Shown: piece by piece, positions 1-5,820 of the stretch
How the letters are laid out: every line of letters begins with the position of its first letter
Position numbering within the stretch: position 1 is the stretch's first letter
DNA from: a virus
Length of the DNA: 29,555 bases
IMG/VR virus record: IMGVR_UViG_3300021964_010180
Coordinates: 1 to 29,555 of that record
Reading direction: 5' to 3' (one strand)
Notes under the pieces: generated by a model
Database searches by the model: none
Told to the model about the DNA's origin: nothing
The model's input: only the letters and a program-made list of their open reading frames with translations
Program-made: the position numbers and the translations under genes

Positions 1-1
1 T

Positions 2-922
2 AATTCTACAGCTGTAGTCAATACAATTCCTGCTCAAGCAGCGCAGATGCAATCAATTGTTAACAAAGAGAAAAACTTCGCTCAAGTAGATGATACATTC
101 ATTGCTTGGGGCGCGTATCATGACATTGTCAAGATTGTAAAATCAAATATGTTCTACCCAACTTATATCTCAGGTCTTTCTGGGAATGGTAAAACATTTA
201 TGGTAGAACAAGCTTGTGCTAAACTTCAAAAAGAGTTTATTAGAGTTCAAATCAACCCAGAGACTGACGAAGATGATTTGTTAGGTGGGTTCAGATTGAT
301 CAATGGTGAAACTGTCTTTGCTAAAGGACCTGTTCTTAAAGCAATGGAGAACGGTGCAATATTACTTCTGGACGAAATCGATAGAGCGACAAATAAAATT
401 ATGTGTCTCCAAGGTATCCTGGAAGGCAAACCTGTCTTGGTCAAAAAGACTGGTGAAATTGTAACACCAGCCGAAGGATTCAATGTAATCGCTACTGCCA
501 ATACAAAAGGCAAAGGCTCAGAAGATGGCAGATTTACTGCTGCTTCAATTATTGATGAGGCTTTCCTTGAAAGGTTTACTATTTCGGTTGATCAAAAGTT
601 TCCATCACTATCAGTAGAAAAGAAAATTGTCCTTAAGCATATGGAAAAATATGGTGCTGCAGACGATGATTTTGCAGATAAATTGGTTACATGGGCTGAC
701 ATTATCAGAAAGACTTATTATGACGATGGTGTTGACGAAGTGATTTCAACCAGAAGATTGTGTCACATCGTACAGACATTCTCTATTTTTAATAATAGAG
801 CAAAGGCTATTGACCTATGTATTTCAAGGTTCGATGATGATACCAAATCAGCTTTCTTAGATCTTTATACTAAGGTTGATGATGGTGTACTTACAGCTGA
901 AACTGAAGAGGAGGTAGTGTAA
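2..922 (+). CDS. cobS: CobS/MoxR-type AAA+ ATPase (5' partial)
   Basis: AAA+ ATPase of the family annotated CobS in marine T4-like phages. Counting from the ATG at 47, Walker A GLSGNGKT is at residues 43-50 and Walker B ILLLDEID near 105-112, followed by an IATANT sensor-like stretch and an ISTRR arginine region. The frame stays open upstream to base 2, giving about 15 more residues, and no Shine-Dalgarno precedes the ATG at 47, so the true start is probably outside the window. The cobalamin (cobaltochelatase) name is inherited; MoxR-like remodelling ATPases share this fold and the phage role is unproven. It is followed by an HNH gene whose ATG overlaps its stop codon. Confidence 0.88.
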   Translation, partial: NSTAVVNTIPAQAAQMQSIVNKEKNFAQVDDTFIAWGAYHDIVKIVKSNMFYPTYISGLSGNGKTFMVEQACAKLQKEFIRVQINPETDEDDLLGGFRLINGETVFAKGPVLKAMENGAILLLDEIDRATNKIMCLQGILEGKPVLVKKTGEIVTPAEGFNVIATANTKGKGSEDGRFTAASIIDEAFLERFTISVDQKFPSLSVEKKIVLKHMEKYGAADDDFADKLVTWADIIRKTYYDDGVDEVISTRRLCHIVQTFSIFNNRAKAIDLCISRFDDDTKSAFLDLYTKVDDGVLTAETEEEVV

Positions 923-1299
923 TGAAAATTGAATCTACAGAAACAAGATTGGTTGAACTTAATGGAAATTTATATCAGGTACATAAAAATGGATTTGCTC
1001 TTGATTCAAAGGGCAAAAAAGTTGGTTATAGAACTAGTGATGGGTATATAAAAATTGCAGGTGATTTTCTATTACATCGAGTAATATATAAAGAATTTAC
1101 TGACTGGACAAAAAGAGGTACACCTAAAGGAATTGGTTATGAGTATTGGAAAACATTATCAGTAGAGAAAAGGAAAGATTTTCATGAAAGGTATGAGGCT
1201 GTAGACCACGCTGATGGTAATAAAAAAAATAATAAATTTGAAAATTTACAAGGAATGCCTTATAGAGATAATTCAAAAAAAGGAAATAAAGCAGCTTAA
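922..1299 (+). CDS. HNH endonuclease (homing-type)
   Basis: 125-aa protein with a C-terminal HNH_3-like core: a histidine in LLHRVIYKEF (about residue 51), then VDHADGNKKNNKFENLQ (about 95-110), which supplies the His-Asp and the Asn-Asn-(x)-EN pattern of phage HNH enzymes. The N-terminal half may be a small DNA-binding segment. The ATG overlaps the stop of the ATPase (taATG) and is preceded by a strong GAGGAGG ribosome site, so it is translated with its neighbour. It is more A-rich than the flanking genes, which fits recent acquisition. It could be a free-standing homing endonuclease; the target is not visible. Confidence 0.75.
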   Translation: MKIESTETRLVELNGNLYQVHKNGFALDSKGKKVGYRTSDGYIKIAGDFLLHRVIYKEFTDWTKRGTPKGIGYEYWKTLSVEKRKDFHERYEAVDHADGNKKNNKFENLQGMPYRDNSKKGNKAA

Positions 1300-1300
1300 T

Positions 1301-1603
1301 ATGTTTGGCAAAAAGAAACAACAACCAGATTATAAGTTTAACGAGGGAGCTCTGATTGAAGAGCTTCTGAATTATATAAACAAAACCTATGGTGGTCACT
1401 ATAGTAAAAACAAATTTCAATCAACGGAATTTATTATTGACTGTGACCATGGAATGGGTTTTGCTTTAGGGAATGTACTAAAATACGCACAGAGGTATGG
1501 TAAAAAAGAAGGATATAATAGAGCTGATCTATTAAAAATACTACATTATGCCCTTATCGCATTACATGTACATGATAAAAATGAAAAAGAGGGTTTACAA
1601 TAA
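1301..1603 (+). CDS. DUF3310-like small protein
   Basis: 100-aa protein starting at the ATG two bases after the HNH stop. Its core reads GHYSKNKFQSTEFIID, then GFALGNVLKYAQRYGKK and DLLKILHYALIALH. This matches the DUF3310 pattern (HY, an acidic helix, F-GN-KY-R-K, DL-KA-Y) found in many phage proteins often called nucleotide-kinase-like, although no Walker motif is present. A longer frame opens upstream, but its start lies inside the HNH gene without a ribosome site, so the MFGKKK start is preferred. The 3' end overlaps the -35 of the early promoter for gene 45. Function unknown. Confidence 0.7.
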   Translation: MFGKKKQQPDYKFNEGALIEELLNYINKTYGGHYSKNKFQSTEFIIDCDHGMGFALGNVLKYAQRYGKKEGYNRADLLKILHYALIALHVHDKNEKEGLQ

Positions 1604-1622
1604 CCTCTTTATATGGTATAAT
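1594..1622 (+). promoter_or_regulatory. Early promoter upstream of gene 45
   Basis: TTTACA at 1594-1599, 17-bp spacer, TATAAT at 1617-1622 preceded by TGG (extended -10), followed by ATACTATT. This is the T4-type early consensus read by host sigma70 polymerase. The transcript would have a ~20-nt leader containing AGGAG before the ATG at 1648. Confidence 0.9.
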
Positions 1623-1647
1623 ATACTATTAACTATAGGAGAAAAAA

Positions 1648-2313
1648 ATGCAATTATCGCAAGATACTTTGGCACTGTTAACTAACTTTGGATCGATCAA
1701 CTCCAATATTGTCTTAAAACCAGGACAAAAGCTCAAGACTATTTCTGAAGCTAAAAACATTCTGGCAATAGCTGATATTACAGAAGACTTTCCAAGTGAT
1801 ATGGGTATATATGATTTGAATGAATTCTTATCTACTTATTCATTGGTTGACGATGCTACTTTAGTGTTTAATGATAACTCGGTTCTAATACAAAATGGTA
1901 CCAATAAGGTAAATTTTTATTTTGCAGAACCTAGTATTCTGACAGCACCTGATAAGGATATCACAATGCCTAATGCTGAGGTTAGTGTTACATTAACTGA
2001 AGAAGTTTTGGGTCAAACCAAAAAGGCTGCTTCTGTATTGGGACATACTGATGTCGCAATCATTGGTGATGAGTCCATATCAATTAAAGTATTTGACACT
2101 AAAGATTCTAGTGCCAATACTTTTGAATCAAATTTAGGTCCAAATGAAACTGGACATAAGTTTTCGTTCGTTTTGAATATTTCAAATTTGAAATTAATCG
2201 ACGGCGAATATGATGTAGCTATTTCATCAAAGTTGATTTCCAATTGGGTGAATAAGAACAAACCTGTTTCTTATTTTATTGCCTTGGAAAAATCATCAAC
2301 GTTTGGTGTATAA
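1648..2313 (+). CDS. 45: Sliding clamp gp45
   Basis: 221-aa homologue of the T4 gp45 trimeric DNA polymerase processivity clamp (T4 protein 228 aa). Recognisable parts are the N-terminal LSQDTLALLTNFGSIN segment, a central acidic strand region, and the C-terminal YFIALEKSS, which matches the family's conserved end. In T4 it is loaded on DNA by gp44/62, tethers gp43, and is the mobile activator of late transcription with gp33/gp55; the nearby TATAAATA boxes make that second role relevant here. It has its own early promoter and an AGGAG site. A late promoter box overlaps its stop codon. Confidence 0.95.
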   Translation: MQLSQDTLALLTNFGSINSNIVLKPGQKLKTISEAKNILAIADITEDFPSDMGIYDLNEFLSTYSLVDDATLVFNDNSVLIQNGTNKVNFYFAEPSILTAPDKDITMPNAEVSVTLTEEVLGQTKKAASVLGHTDVAIIGDESISIKVFDTKDSSANTFESNLGPNETGHKFSFVLNISNLKLIDGEYDVAISSKLISNWVNKNKPVSYFIALEKSSTFGV

Positions 2314-2316
2314 ATA
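2309..2316 (+). promoter_or_regulatory. T4-type late promoter box
   Basis: Exact TATAAATA, overlapping the gene 45 stop codon. T4 late promoters are defined by this -10 octamer (sigma gp55) with no -35. It would drive the 85-aa gene and perhaps the clamp-loader genes late. The following leader holds a hairpin that recurs downstream of the hsp20 late box. Confidence 0.65.
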
Positions 2317-2320
2317 CATT

Positions 2321-2389
2321 ATGAATTGTGGGAAGATGCCGAATGGGTCTTTCCATTTTGTTAATTACTTTGCAAAGGAGAAATTATGA
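2321..2389 (+). CDS. Possible 22-aa leaderless upstream ORF
   Basis: ATG four bases after the TATAAATA box, so a late transcript would begin at or next to it. The frame encodes 22 residues (MNCGKMPNGSFHFVN...) and ends with a TGA overlapping the ATG of the next gene (ATGA), an arrangement suited to translational coupling. Its DNA also forms the late-leader hairpin, so the ORF may be a by-product of that RNA structure. No independent evidence of translation. Confidence 0.25.
   Translation: MNCGKMPNGSFHFVNYFAKEKL
2329..2355 (+). promoter_or_regulatory. Late-leader hairpin, copy 1
   Basis: Stem TGGGAAGA (2329-2336) with TCTTTCCA (2348-2355), eight pairs including one G-U, around TGCCGAATGGG. 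It lies just after the late promoter and upstream of the AAAGGAG site of the 85-aa gene. The loop (TGCC-N-AAT-N-GG) and the closing TTCCA-N-TTT match the hairpin at 5045-5069, so it looks like a reused leader element for late mRNA. Confidence 0.55.
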
Positions 2390-2643
2390 CAGAAGAAGTG
2401 AATACCACTGAAACTGAAGTAAGTACAGAAGAACAACAAGTTCAATTGTCTCTCAAAGACATCGCAACAATGGTTCAGATAATTGATATCTGTTCCAAAA
2501 GAGGTGGGTTTGAAGGGCCAGAGCTTGAAGCAGTTGGAGGATTAAGAAACAGAATCGTTACTTTCTTAAACGCTGCATCTAAAGGAGCCGAAAATGTTCC
2601 TGAAGGAGAAGTTCCTGTTGCTGAAGAATCAGAATCAGAATAA
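2386..2643 (+). CDS. Conserved small acidic protein
   Basis: 85-aa protein with a helical core (LSLKDIATMVQIIDICSKRG, then FEGPELEAVGGLRNRIVTFL) between acidic, Glu/Ser-rich tails. Small proteins with this core are common between gene 45 and gene 44 in marine T4-like phages as I remember them, but no function is assigned. The start is supported by AAAGGAG eight bases upstream. Upstream lie a late promoter box and a leader hairpin, so it may be expressed late as well as from the gene 45 promoter. Position suggests a link to the clamp, which is inference only. Confidence 0.75.
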   Translation: MTEEVNTTETEVSTEEQQVQLSLKDIATMVQIIDICSKRGGFEGPELEAVGGLRNRIVTFLNAASKGAENVPEGEVPVAEESESE

Positions 2644-2648
2644 CAATC

Positions 2649-2667
2649 GAGGGGTGAAATTCCCCTC
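2649..2667 (+). terminator. GC-rich hairpin, weak terminator candidate
   Basis: Perfect stem GAGGGG / CCCCTC around a 7-nt loop in the 41-bp gap after the 85-aa gene. It is followed by CAATTTTAGG rather than a clean U-run, so it may attenuate transcription or protect RNA ends rather than terminate. Confidence 0.45.
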
Positions 2668-2684
2668 CAATTTTAGGATATATT

Positions 2685-2999
2685 ATGGAAACAAATGAAA
2701 AAGCCAAATTGCTCGAGGCTTTACAAACAGGGCTAGTCACAGTAACATTCAAAAAAATAGATACAGGCGAATTAAGAATTATGCCTTGTACTCTTAACGA
2801 AGACATTCTTAAAGAGAATGGAGTAACATCAACAATCAACTATTCACCAAACAATGTGGAAGCATTTCCAGTTTGGTCAATGGATAAAAACGCATGGAGA
2901 AGCTTTAGATTAGATACAGTTGTACAATGGGATACAAACAGTCCATTCAGAATCGTTGACGATGCTGGTGTTGATTTAGAAACAGGTAAAATGGTATGA
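2685..2999 (+). CDS. WYL_2/DUF2693-type Sm-like SH3 barrel protein
   Basis: 104-aa protein of the small SH3-barrel family seen in many T4-like phages. Recognisable features are an N-terminal helix (KAKLLEALQTG), strands VTVTFKKIDTGELRIMPCTL with the typical MxCTL ending, and the late motif VWSMDKNAWRSFRLDTV (W-D-x-x-x-WRSFR). The family has been described as WYL_2/Sm-like; nucleic-acid or ligand binding is suspected but not shown. It sits directly upstream of gene 44, with the ATG of 44 overlapping its stop, which suggests co-translation with the clamp loader. Confidence 0.75.
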   Translation: METNEKAKLLEALQTGLVTVTFKKIDTGELRIMPCTLNEDILKENGVTSTINYSPNNVEAFPVWSMDKNAWRSFRLDTVVQWDTNSPFRIVDDAGVDLETGKMV

Positions 3000-3931
3000 A
3001 CGAATTTTTATGGGTTGAAAAATATCGACCACAAACAGTAGCAGATACTATTCTGCCTAGTGCTTTAAAAGAAACATTTACAGAAATACTTAATCATAAG
3101 GAATTACCAAACCTATTGTTCACAGGGACTGCAGGGATTGGTAAAACTACAATCGCTAAGGCTGTCTGTAACGAATTAGGATTGGATTACCTATTAATCA
3201 ATGGGTCTGAAGAAGGTAACATTGATACACTCAGACACAAAATAAAACAATTTGCATCAACAATTTCCCTACAGGGTGGATACAAGGTGGTTATTTTAGA
3301 TGAAGCAGACTATCTAAATCCCCAGTCCACCCAACCCGCTTTAAGAGGATTCATAGAGGAATTCAGTGGCAACTGTAGGTTCATAATGACCTGTAACTTT
3401 AAAAACAGAATTATTGAACCATTGCATTCCAGATGCTCAGTTGTTGAATTCAATGTTTCCAAAAAGGACCTCGCAGATTTGTGTGGTCAGTTTATGAAAA
3501 GGGTAACCAATATCCTTACAAAAGAACAAATTACTTATGAGGAACCTGTGATTGCAGAACTCATTATGAAGCATATGCCAGATTGGAGAAGAGTCCTAAA
3601 TGAATTACAAAGGTATTCACTCTCTGGTAAAATTGATTCAGGTATATTGGTTAATATACAAGAGGTATCGCTAAACAATTTAATGTCAGCGATGAAAGAT
3701 AAAAACTTTAAACAAATGAGACAATGGGTAACAGATAATATTGATGTTGAACCTGCTGCTCTATTCAGAAAGATATATGATAATATGTATGAATTTATTG
3801 ACCCACAGAGTATACCACAACTAGTGCTTATTCTGGCAGATTATCAATATAAGAATAGTTTTGTTGCAGACCACGAACTCAATATGGTTGCCTGTTGTAC
3901 TGAAATTATGGCAGGAGTCAAATTTAAATGA
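2996..3931 (+). CDS. 44: Clamp loader large subunit gp44
   Basis: 311-aa RFC/DnaX-family AAA+ ATPase (T4 gp44 is 319 aa). It begins LWVEKYRPQTVADTILP, the usual RFC box. Walker A is GTAGIGKTT (44-52), Walker B VVILDEADYL (about 98-107), and the sensor/arginine-finger motif is LHSRCSVVEF (about 143-152). With gp62 it forms the pentameric ATPase that opens gp45 and places it on primed DNA. The ATG overlaps the previous stop by four bases. The C-terminal collar domain is present, so the protein looks complete and active. Confidence 0.96.
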   Translation: MNEFLWVEKYRPQTVADTILPSALKETFTEILNHKELPNLLFTGTAGIGKTTIAKAVCNELGLDYLLINGSEEGNIDTLRHKIKQFASTISLQGGYKVVILDEADYLNPQSTQPALRGFIEEFSGNCRFIMTCNFKNRIIEPLHSRCSVVEFNVSKKDLADLCGQFMKRVTNILTKEQITYEEPVIAELIMKHMPDWRRVLNELQRYSLSGKIDSGILVNIQEVSLNNLMSAMKDKNFKQMRQWVTDNIDVEPAALFRKIYDNMYEFIDPQSIPQLVLILADYQYKNSFVADHELNMVACCTEIMAGVKFK

Positions 3932-4137
3932 AAAAATATATACACAACATGCATAACGGAACCTTTGGACCAGAAGAAGATATCAGTATAACATATCAAA
4001 TGTGGCCAGTCATGTACGATTTAGAAGTCACAAGATGGAGAGTCGTTCGCTTTGAGGATAAGGAAGTAAAATACGAAAGAATTTTTGATTCAGAAAAACA
4101 AGCAAGAAAATATATAAGCCAAAATGAGTCCATTTGA
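3928..4137 (+). CDS. Small protein between 44 and 62
   Basis: 69-aa protein, overlapping gene 44 by four bases (ATGA) and gene 62 by 14. No family recognised. The composition is aromatic and charged, with a VTRWRVVRFEDKEVKYERIF stretch suggesting a small beta-sheet unit followed by a short helix (EKQARKYISQ). In T4 genes 44 and 62 are adjacent, so this is an insertion relative to T4. The double overlap implies tight co-translation and possibly a role with the clamp loader, which is inference. Confidence 0.65.
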   Translation: MKKYIHNMHNGTFGPEEDISITYQMWPVMYDLEVTRWRVVRFEDKEVKYERIFDSEKQARKYISQNESI

Positions 4138-4504
4138 ATACCTAAACGATATTACCTATGCCAAAAAAGGCATTATGGTAGATGATATTGCTGAGAAGGA
4201 ATATAATGCTTTTATTATCAATCGTGGGCTTTCTATGTATTCAGATACAATTCTATATGCTAATGAAATGAATATACATCATACATTAGATCATCGGCTT
4301 CAGTACGATTTTTTTATAAATATAATTAGGAAACGTAAAAGATGGTCTAAGTGGATTAAACCACAAGAAATAACCAATCTTGAACTAATTAAAGAATATT
4401 ATGGATATAGCAATGAAAAGGCTAAATCTGTTTTATCATTATTCAGCACAGAACAAATTGCTGATTTGAAACAAAGGATTTACAAAGGTGGAAAACGAAA
4501 ATAA
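4124..4504 (+). CDS. 62: Clamp loader small subunit gp62
   Basis: 126-aa protein matching the marine T4-like gp62 type, which is shorter than T4 gp62 (187 aa). Typical segments are MSPFEYLNDITYAKKGI at the N-terminus, FIINRGLSMYSDTILYANEMN, and RKRKRWSKWIKP followed by EYYGYSNEKAKSVLSLFS. It is the non-ATPase subunit joining four gp44 subunits in the loader. Its start overlaps the previous gene and its end overlaps regA, preserving the classic 44-62-regA order. Confidence 0.92.
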   Translation: MSPFEYLNDITYAKKGIMVDDIAEKEYNAFIINRGLSMYSDTILYANEMNIHHTLDHRLQYDFFINIIRKRKRWSKWIKPQEITNLELIKEYYGYSNEKAKSVLSLFSTEQIADLKQRIYKGGKRK

Positions 4505-4913
4505 AGAAATCACAAATTGGCAACCAACAAGTATGTTGGAAGTCACCCTCAACGAACCAGACGACTTTTTAAAGATAAGAGAAACATTAACTCGTATCGG
4601 AGTTGCATCTAGGAAAGATCAAAAGTTATATCAGTCATGTCATATATTACACAAACAAGGCAGATATTTTATAGTACATTTTAAAGAATTGTTTTTATTA
4701 GATGGCAAACCAAGCAATCTATTAGAAAATGATATAGAGCGACGCAATACAATAACCACTCTGCTTGCAGACTGGGGATTAGTTAGTGTAGTAAATGCTG
4801 CTCAGGCGAAACCTCTGGCTCCATTAAGACAAATAAAAGTCATTCCATTTAAGGAAAAGAGTCAGTGGGAGTTGTGTCCGAAATATAATATCGGAAATAC
4901 AAATAAAGATTAA
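4488..4913 (+). CDS. regA: Translational repressor RegA
   Basis: RegA binds ribosome-start regions of many early phage mRNAs, including its own and those of 44/62/45 in T4. The core is unmistakable: EVTLNEPDDFLKIRETLTRIGVA, YQSCHIL, YFIVHFKE, LADWGLV and the C-terminal WELCPKYNIGN. T4 RegA is 122 aa and starts at the position of the internal ATG at 4533. Here a GTG at 4488 with AAAGGA upstream gives 141 aa, and no ribosome site precedes 4533, so I take the GTG; the 15-residue extension is uncertain. A TTTCATAA/TTATGAAA palindrome follows at 4952-4969. Confidence 0.94.
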   Translation: MENENKEITNWQPTSMLEVTLNEPDDFLKIRETLTRIGVASRKDQKLYQSCHILHKQGRYFIVHFKELFLLDGKPSNLLENDIERRNTITTLLADWGLVSVVNAAQAKPLAPLRQIKVIPFKEKSQWELCPKYNIGNTNKD

Positions 4914-4999
4914 TGTATGGTCTTTTTGATTACCTTAGTTAATCTTCCAGCTTTCATAATTTTATGAAATCTTTTAAAATAATTTTTAATTAATGTCAT
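4910..4999 (-). CDS. Possible 29-aa basic peptide, antisense to regA end
   Basis: On the minus strand an ATG at 4999 lies five bases after a TATAAATA box (5012 to 5005) and opens a 29-codon frame (MTLIKNYFKRFHKI..., ending KKTIH), strongly basic and possibly amphipathic. It ends overlapping the regA stop. There is no Shine-Dalgarno, but the start would coincide with the 5' end of a late transcript. It is the only plausible minus-strand gene seen; it may instead mark an antisense RNA with no peptide. Confidence 0.25.
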   Translation of the reverse strand: MTLIKNYFKRFHKIMKAGRLTKVIKKTIH

Positions 5000-5004
5000 A
5001 ATAA

Positions 5005-5012
5005 TATTTATA
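5005..5012 (-). promoter_or_regulatory. Divergent late promoter box (minus strand)
   Basis: TATAAATA read on the minus strand, mirror image of the hsp20 box. It would send a transcript antisense to regA and, if unterminated, gene 62. The octamer is common by chance in AT-rich DNA; the perfect symmetry with the plus-strand box raises its likelihood. Confidence 0.4.
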
Positions 5013-5032
5013 CAAACTAGGCAAACTTTTTG

Positions 5033-5040
5033 TATAAATA
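5033..5040 (+). promoter_or_regulatory. Late promoter for hsp20
   Basis: Exact TATAAATA in the intergenic region, 64 bp before the hsp20 ATG. There is no sigma70-type promoter in this gap, so hsp20 looks late-expressed. The leader contains a hairpin and a good AGGAGG site. Confidence 0.7.
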
Positions 5041-5044
5041 ACAG

Positions 5045-5069
5045 TGGAATTGCCCAATAGGGGATTCCA
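5045..5069 (+). promoter_or_regulatory. Late-leader hairpin, copy 2
   Basis: Outer stem TGGAAT (5045-5050) / ATTCCA (5064-5069) with an inner CCC/GGG stem closed by AATA. It starts four bases after the hsp20 late box. It shares TGCC-N-AAT-N-GG and TTCCA-N-TTT with the hairpin at 2329-2355. Confidence 0.6.
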
Positions 5070-5104
5070 ATTTTAACCTTGCTAACTAATAGGAGGAAAT
5101 AAAA

Positions 5105-5563
5105 ATGGTAGTAAGAAATAACTTGAACGTACCTCGTTCACTTTTTGTTGGATTTGACACTTTATTTGAGGACCTGGAAAGGATCCATCAAAGTGCTAGG
5201 TCTGGTAACGATAATTATCCACCCCACAATGTGGTCAAGATAGATGAGGAAAAATTCCTGATCGAATTGGCAGTGGCTGGATTCACCAAAGATGATATTG
5301 ATCTAGAGTTGAAAGATGGTATCCTTAAAATCAAAGGTGAGGTCGAAAAGGATGAGCGTGAATATGCGTATAAAGGCATTTCATCTCGCAAATTTGAGAA
5401 GAGCTTCCGTCTCTCAGAATTTGTCGTAATAGATGGTGCTGATCTTCAGGATGGTATCCTCGTGGTTTATGCCAGAGTGGAACTCCCAGAAGAAAAGCGT
5501 CCAAGGAAGATCGATATAGGGTCTGCTGGGGCGTCAAAGAAAAAATCTTTTTTGAAAGGCTAG
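5105..5563 (+). CDS. hsp20: Small heat-shock protein Hsp20 (IbpA-like)
   Basis: 152-aa alpha-crystallin-domain chaperone. The N-terminus NNLNVPRSLFVGFDTLFEDLERI resembles IbpA. The ACD runs from about residue 38 (YPPHNVVKIDEEKFLIELAVAGF) through DDIDLELKDGILKIKGE and ISSRKFEKSFRLSEFV to the GILVVYARVELPEEKRPRKI segment (about 120-140), which has the usual G-x-L pattern. Phage Hsp20 is frequent in marine T4-like genomes and is thought to hold folding intermediates, possibly of virion proteins. Strong AGGAGG upstream. It is preceded by a late promoter rather than an early one, consistent with a role during assembly. Confidence 0.93.
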   Translation: MVVRNNLNVPRSLFVGFDTLFEDLERIHQSARSGNDNYPPHNVVKIDEEKFLIELAVAGFTKDDIDLELKDGILKIKGEVEKDEREYAYKGISSRKFEKSFRLSEFVVIDGADLQDGILVVYARVELPEEKRPRKIDIGSAGASKKKSFLKG

Positions 5564-5617
5564 TATCAGAGAAGCAATCCCAGTAGATAAGTAATAAACT
5601 TTTTACTGGAGATAACT

Positions 5618-5746
5618 ATGAAAGAACTAATACATATGTTCTTAAAATATGATGATATAAGAGAGACCCTAGGATTATTAATGATAAGTGTGACAACTTT
5701 AACATTGGCACCACTGACAATTTATTTATCCTACCTCTCTTATTAA
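5618..5746 (+). CDS. 42-aa single-pass membrane peptide
   Basis: Short ORF MKELIHMFLKYDDIRETLG followed by a hydrophobic segment of about 22 residues (LLMISVTTLTLAPLTIYLSY). ACTGGAG lies seven bases before the ATG. It is 54 bp downstream of hsp20 and probably in the same late transcript, ending just before a GC-rich hairpin. Size and topology would fit a small inner-membrane effector; no family recognised. Confidence 0.55.
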   Translation: MKELIHMFLKYDDIRETLGLLMISVTTLTLAPLTIYLSYLSY

Positions 5747-5758
5747 TTGAATTCATGC

Positions 5759-5778
5759 GGGGGAAAGAAATTTCCCCC
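5759..5778 (+). terminator. GC-rich hairpin after hsp20 unit
   Basis: Perfect 8-bp stem GGGGGAAA / TTTCCCCC with a GAAA tetraloop, between the 42-aa gene and the gene 43 promoter. It lacks a U-run. It is preceded by ATTCATG, as is the hairpin at 19718. It probably ends or protects the hsp20 transcript. Confidence 0.6.
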
Positions 5779-5784
5779 AACCTA

Positions 5785-5813
5785 TTTACATTATGCTGAA
5801 ATTGTGGTATAAT
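5785..5813 (+). promoter_or_regulatory. Early promoter of gene 43 (leaderless)
   Basis: TTTACA 5785-5790, 17 bp, TGG-TATAAT 5808-5813. The ATG of gene 43 begins at 5821, only seven bases after the -10, which is where sigma70 transcripts start. The mRNA should be leaderless or nearly so, and no ribosome site is present. Confidence 0.9.
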
Positions 5814-5820
5814 ATACATT

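Larger units (their letters stand above)
5005..5040. repeat. 12-bp inverted repeat carrying divergent late boxes
   Basis: TATTTATACAAA (5005-5016) and TTTGTATAAATA (5029-5040) are perfect reverse complements 12 bp apart. Each arm reads outward as TTTG followed by TATAAATA, the T4 late promoter octamer. The structure could be a divergent late promoter pair, or a hairpin/operator between regA and hsp20. Confidence 0.7.

Noticed and set aside
2-922. Cobalamin biosynthesis role for the CobS-like protein
   Set aside because: No CobT or other cobaltochelatase gene is nearby, and the sequence only supports a MoxR/CobS-type AAA+ ATPase.
4914-5104. tRNA or riboswitch in the regA-hsp20 gap
   Set aside because: No cloverleaf or known aptamer pattern; the gap is explained by a short palindrome, paired late boxes and one hairpin. 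No tRNA genes or CRISPR-type repeats were seen anywhere in the window.
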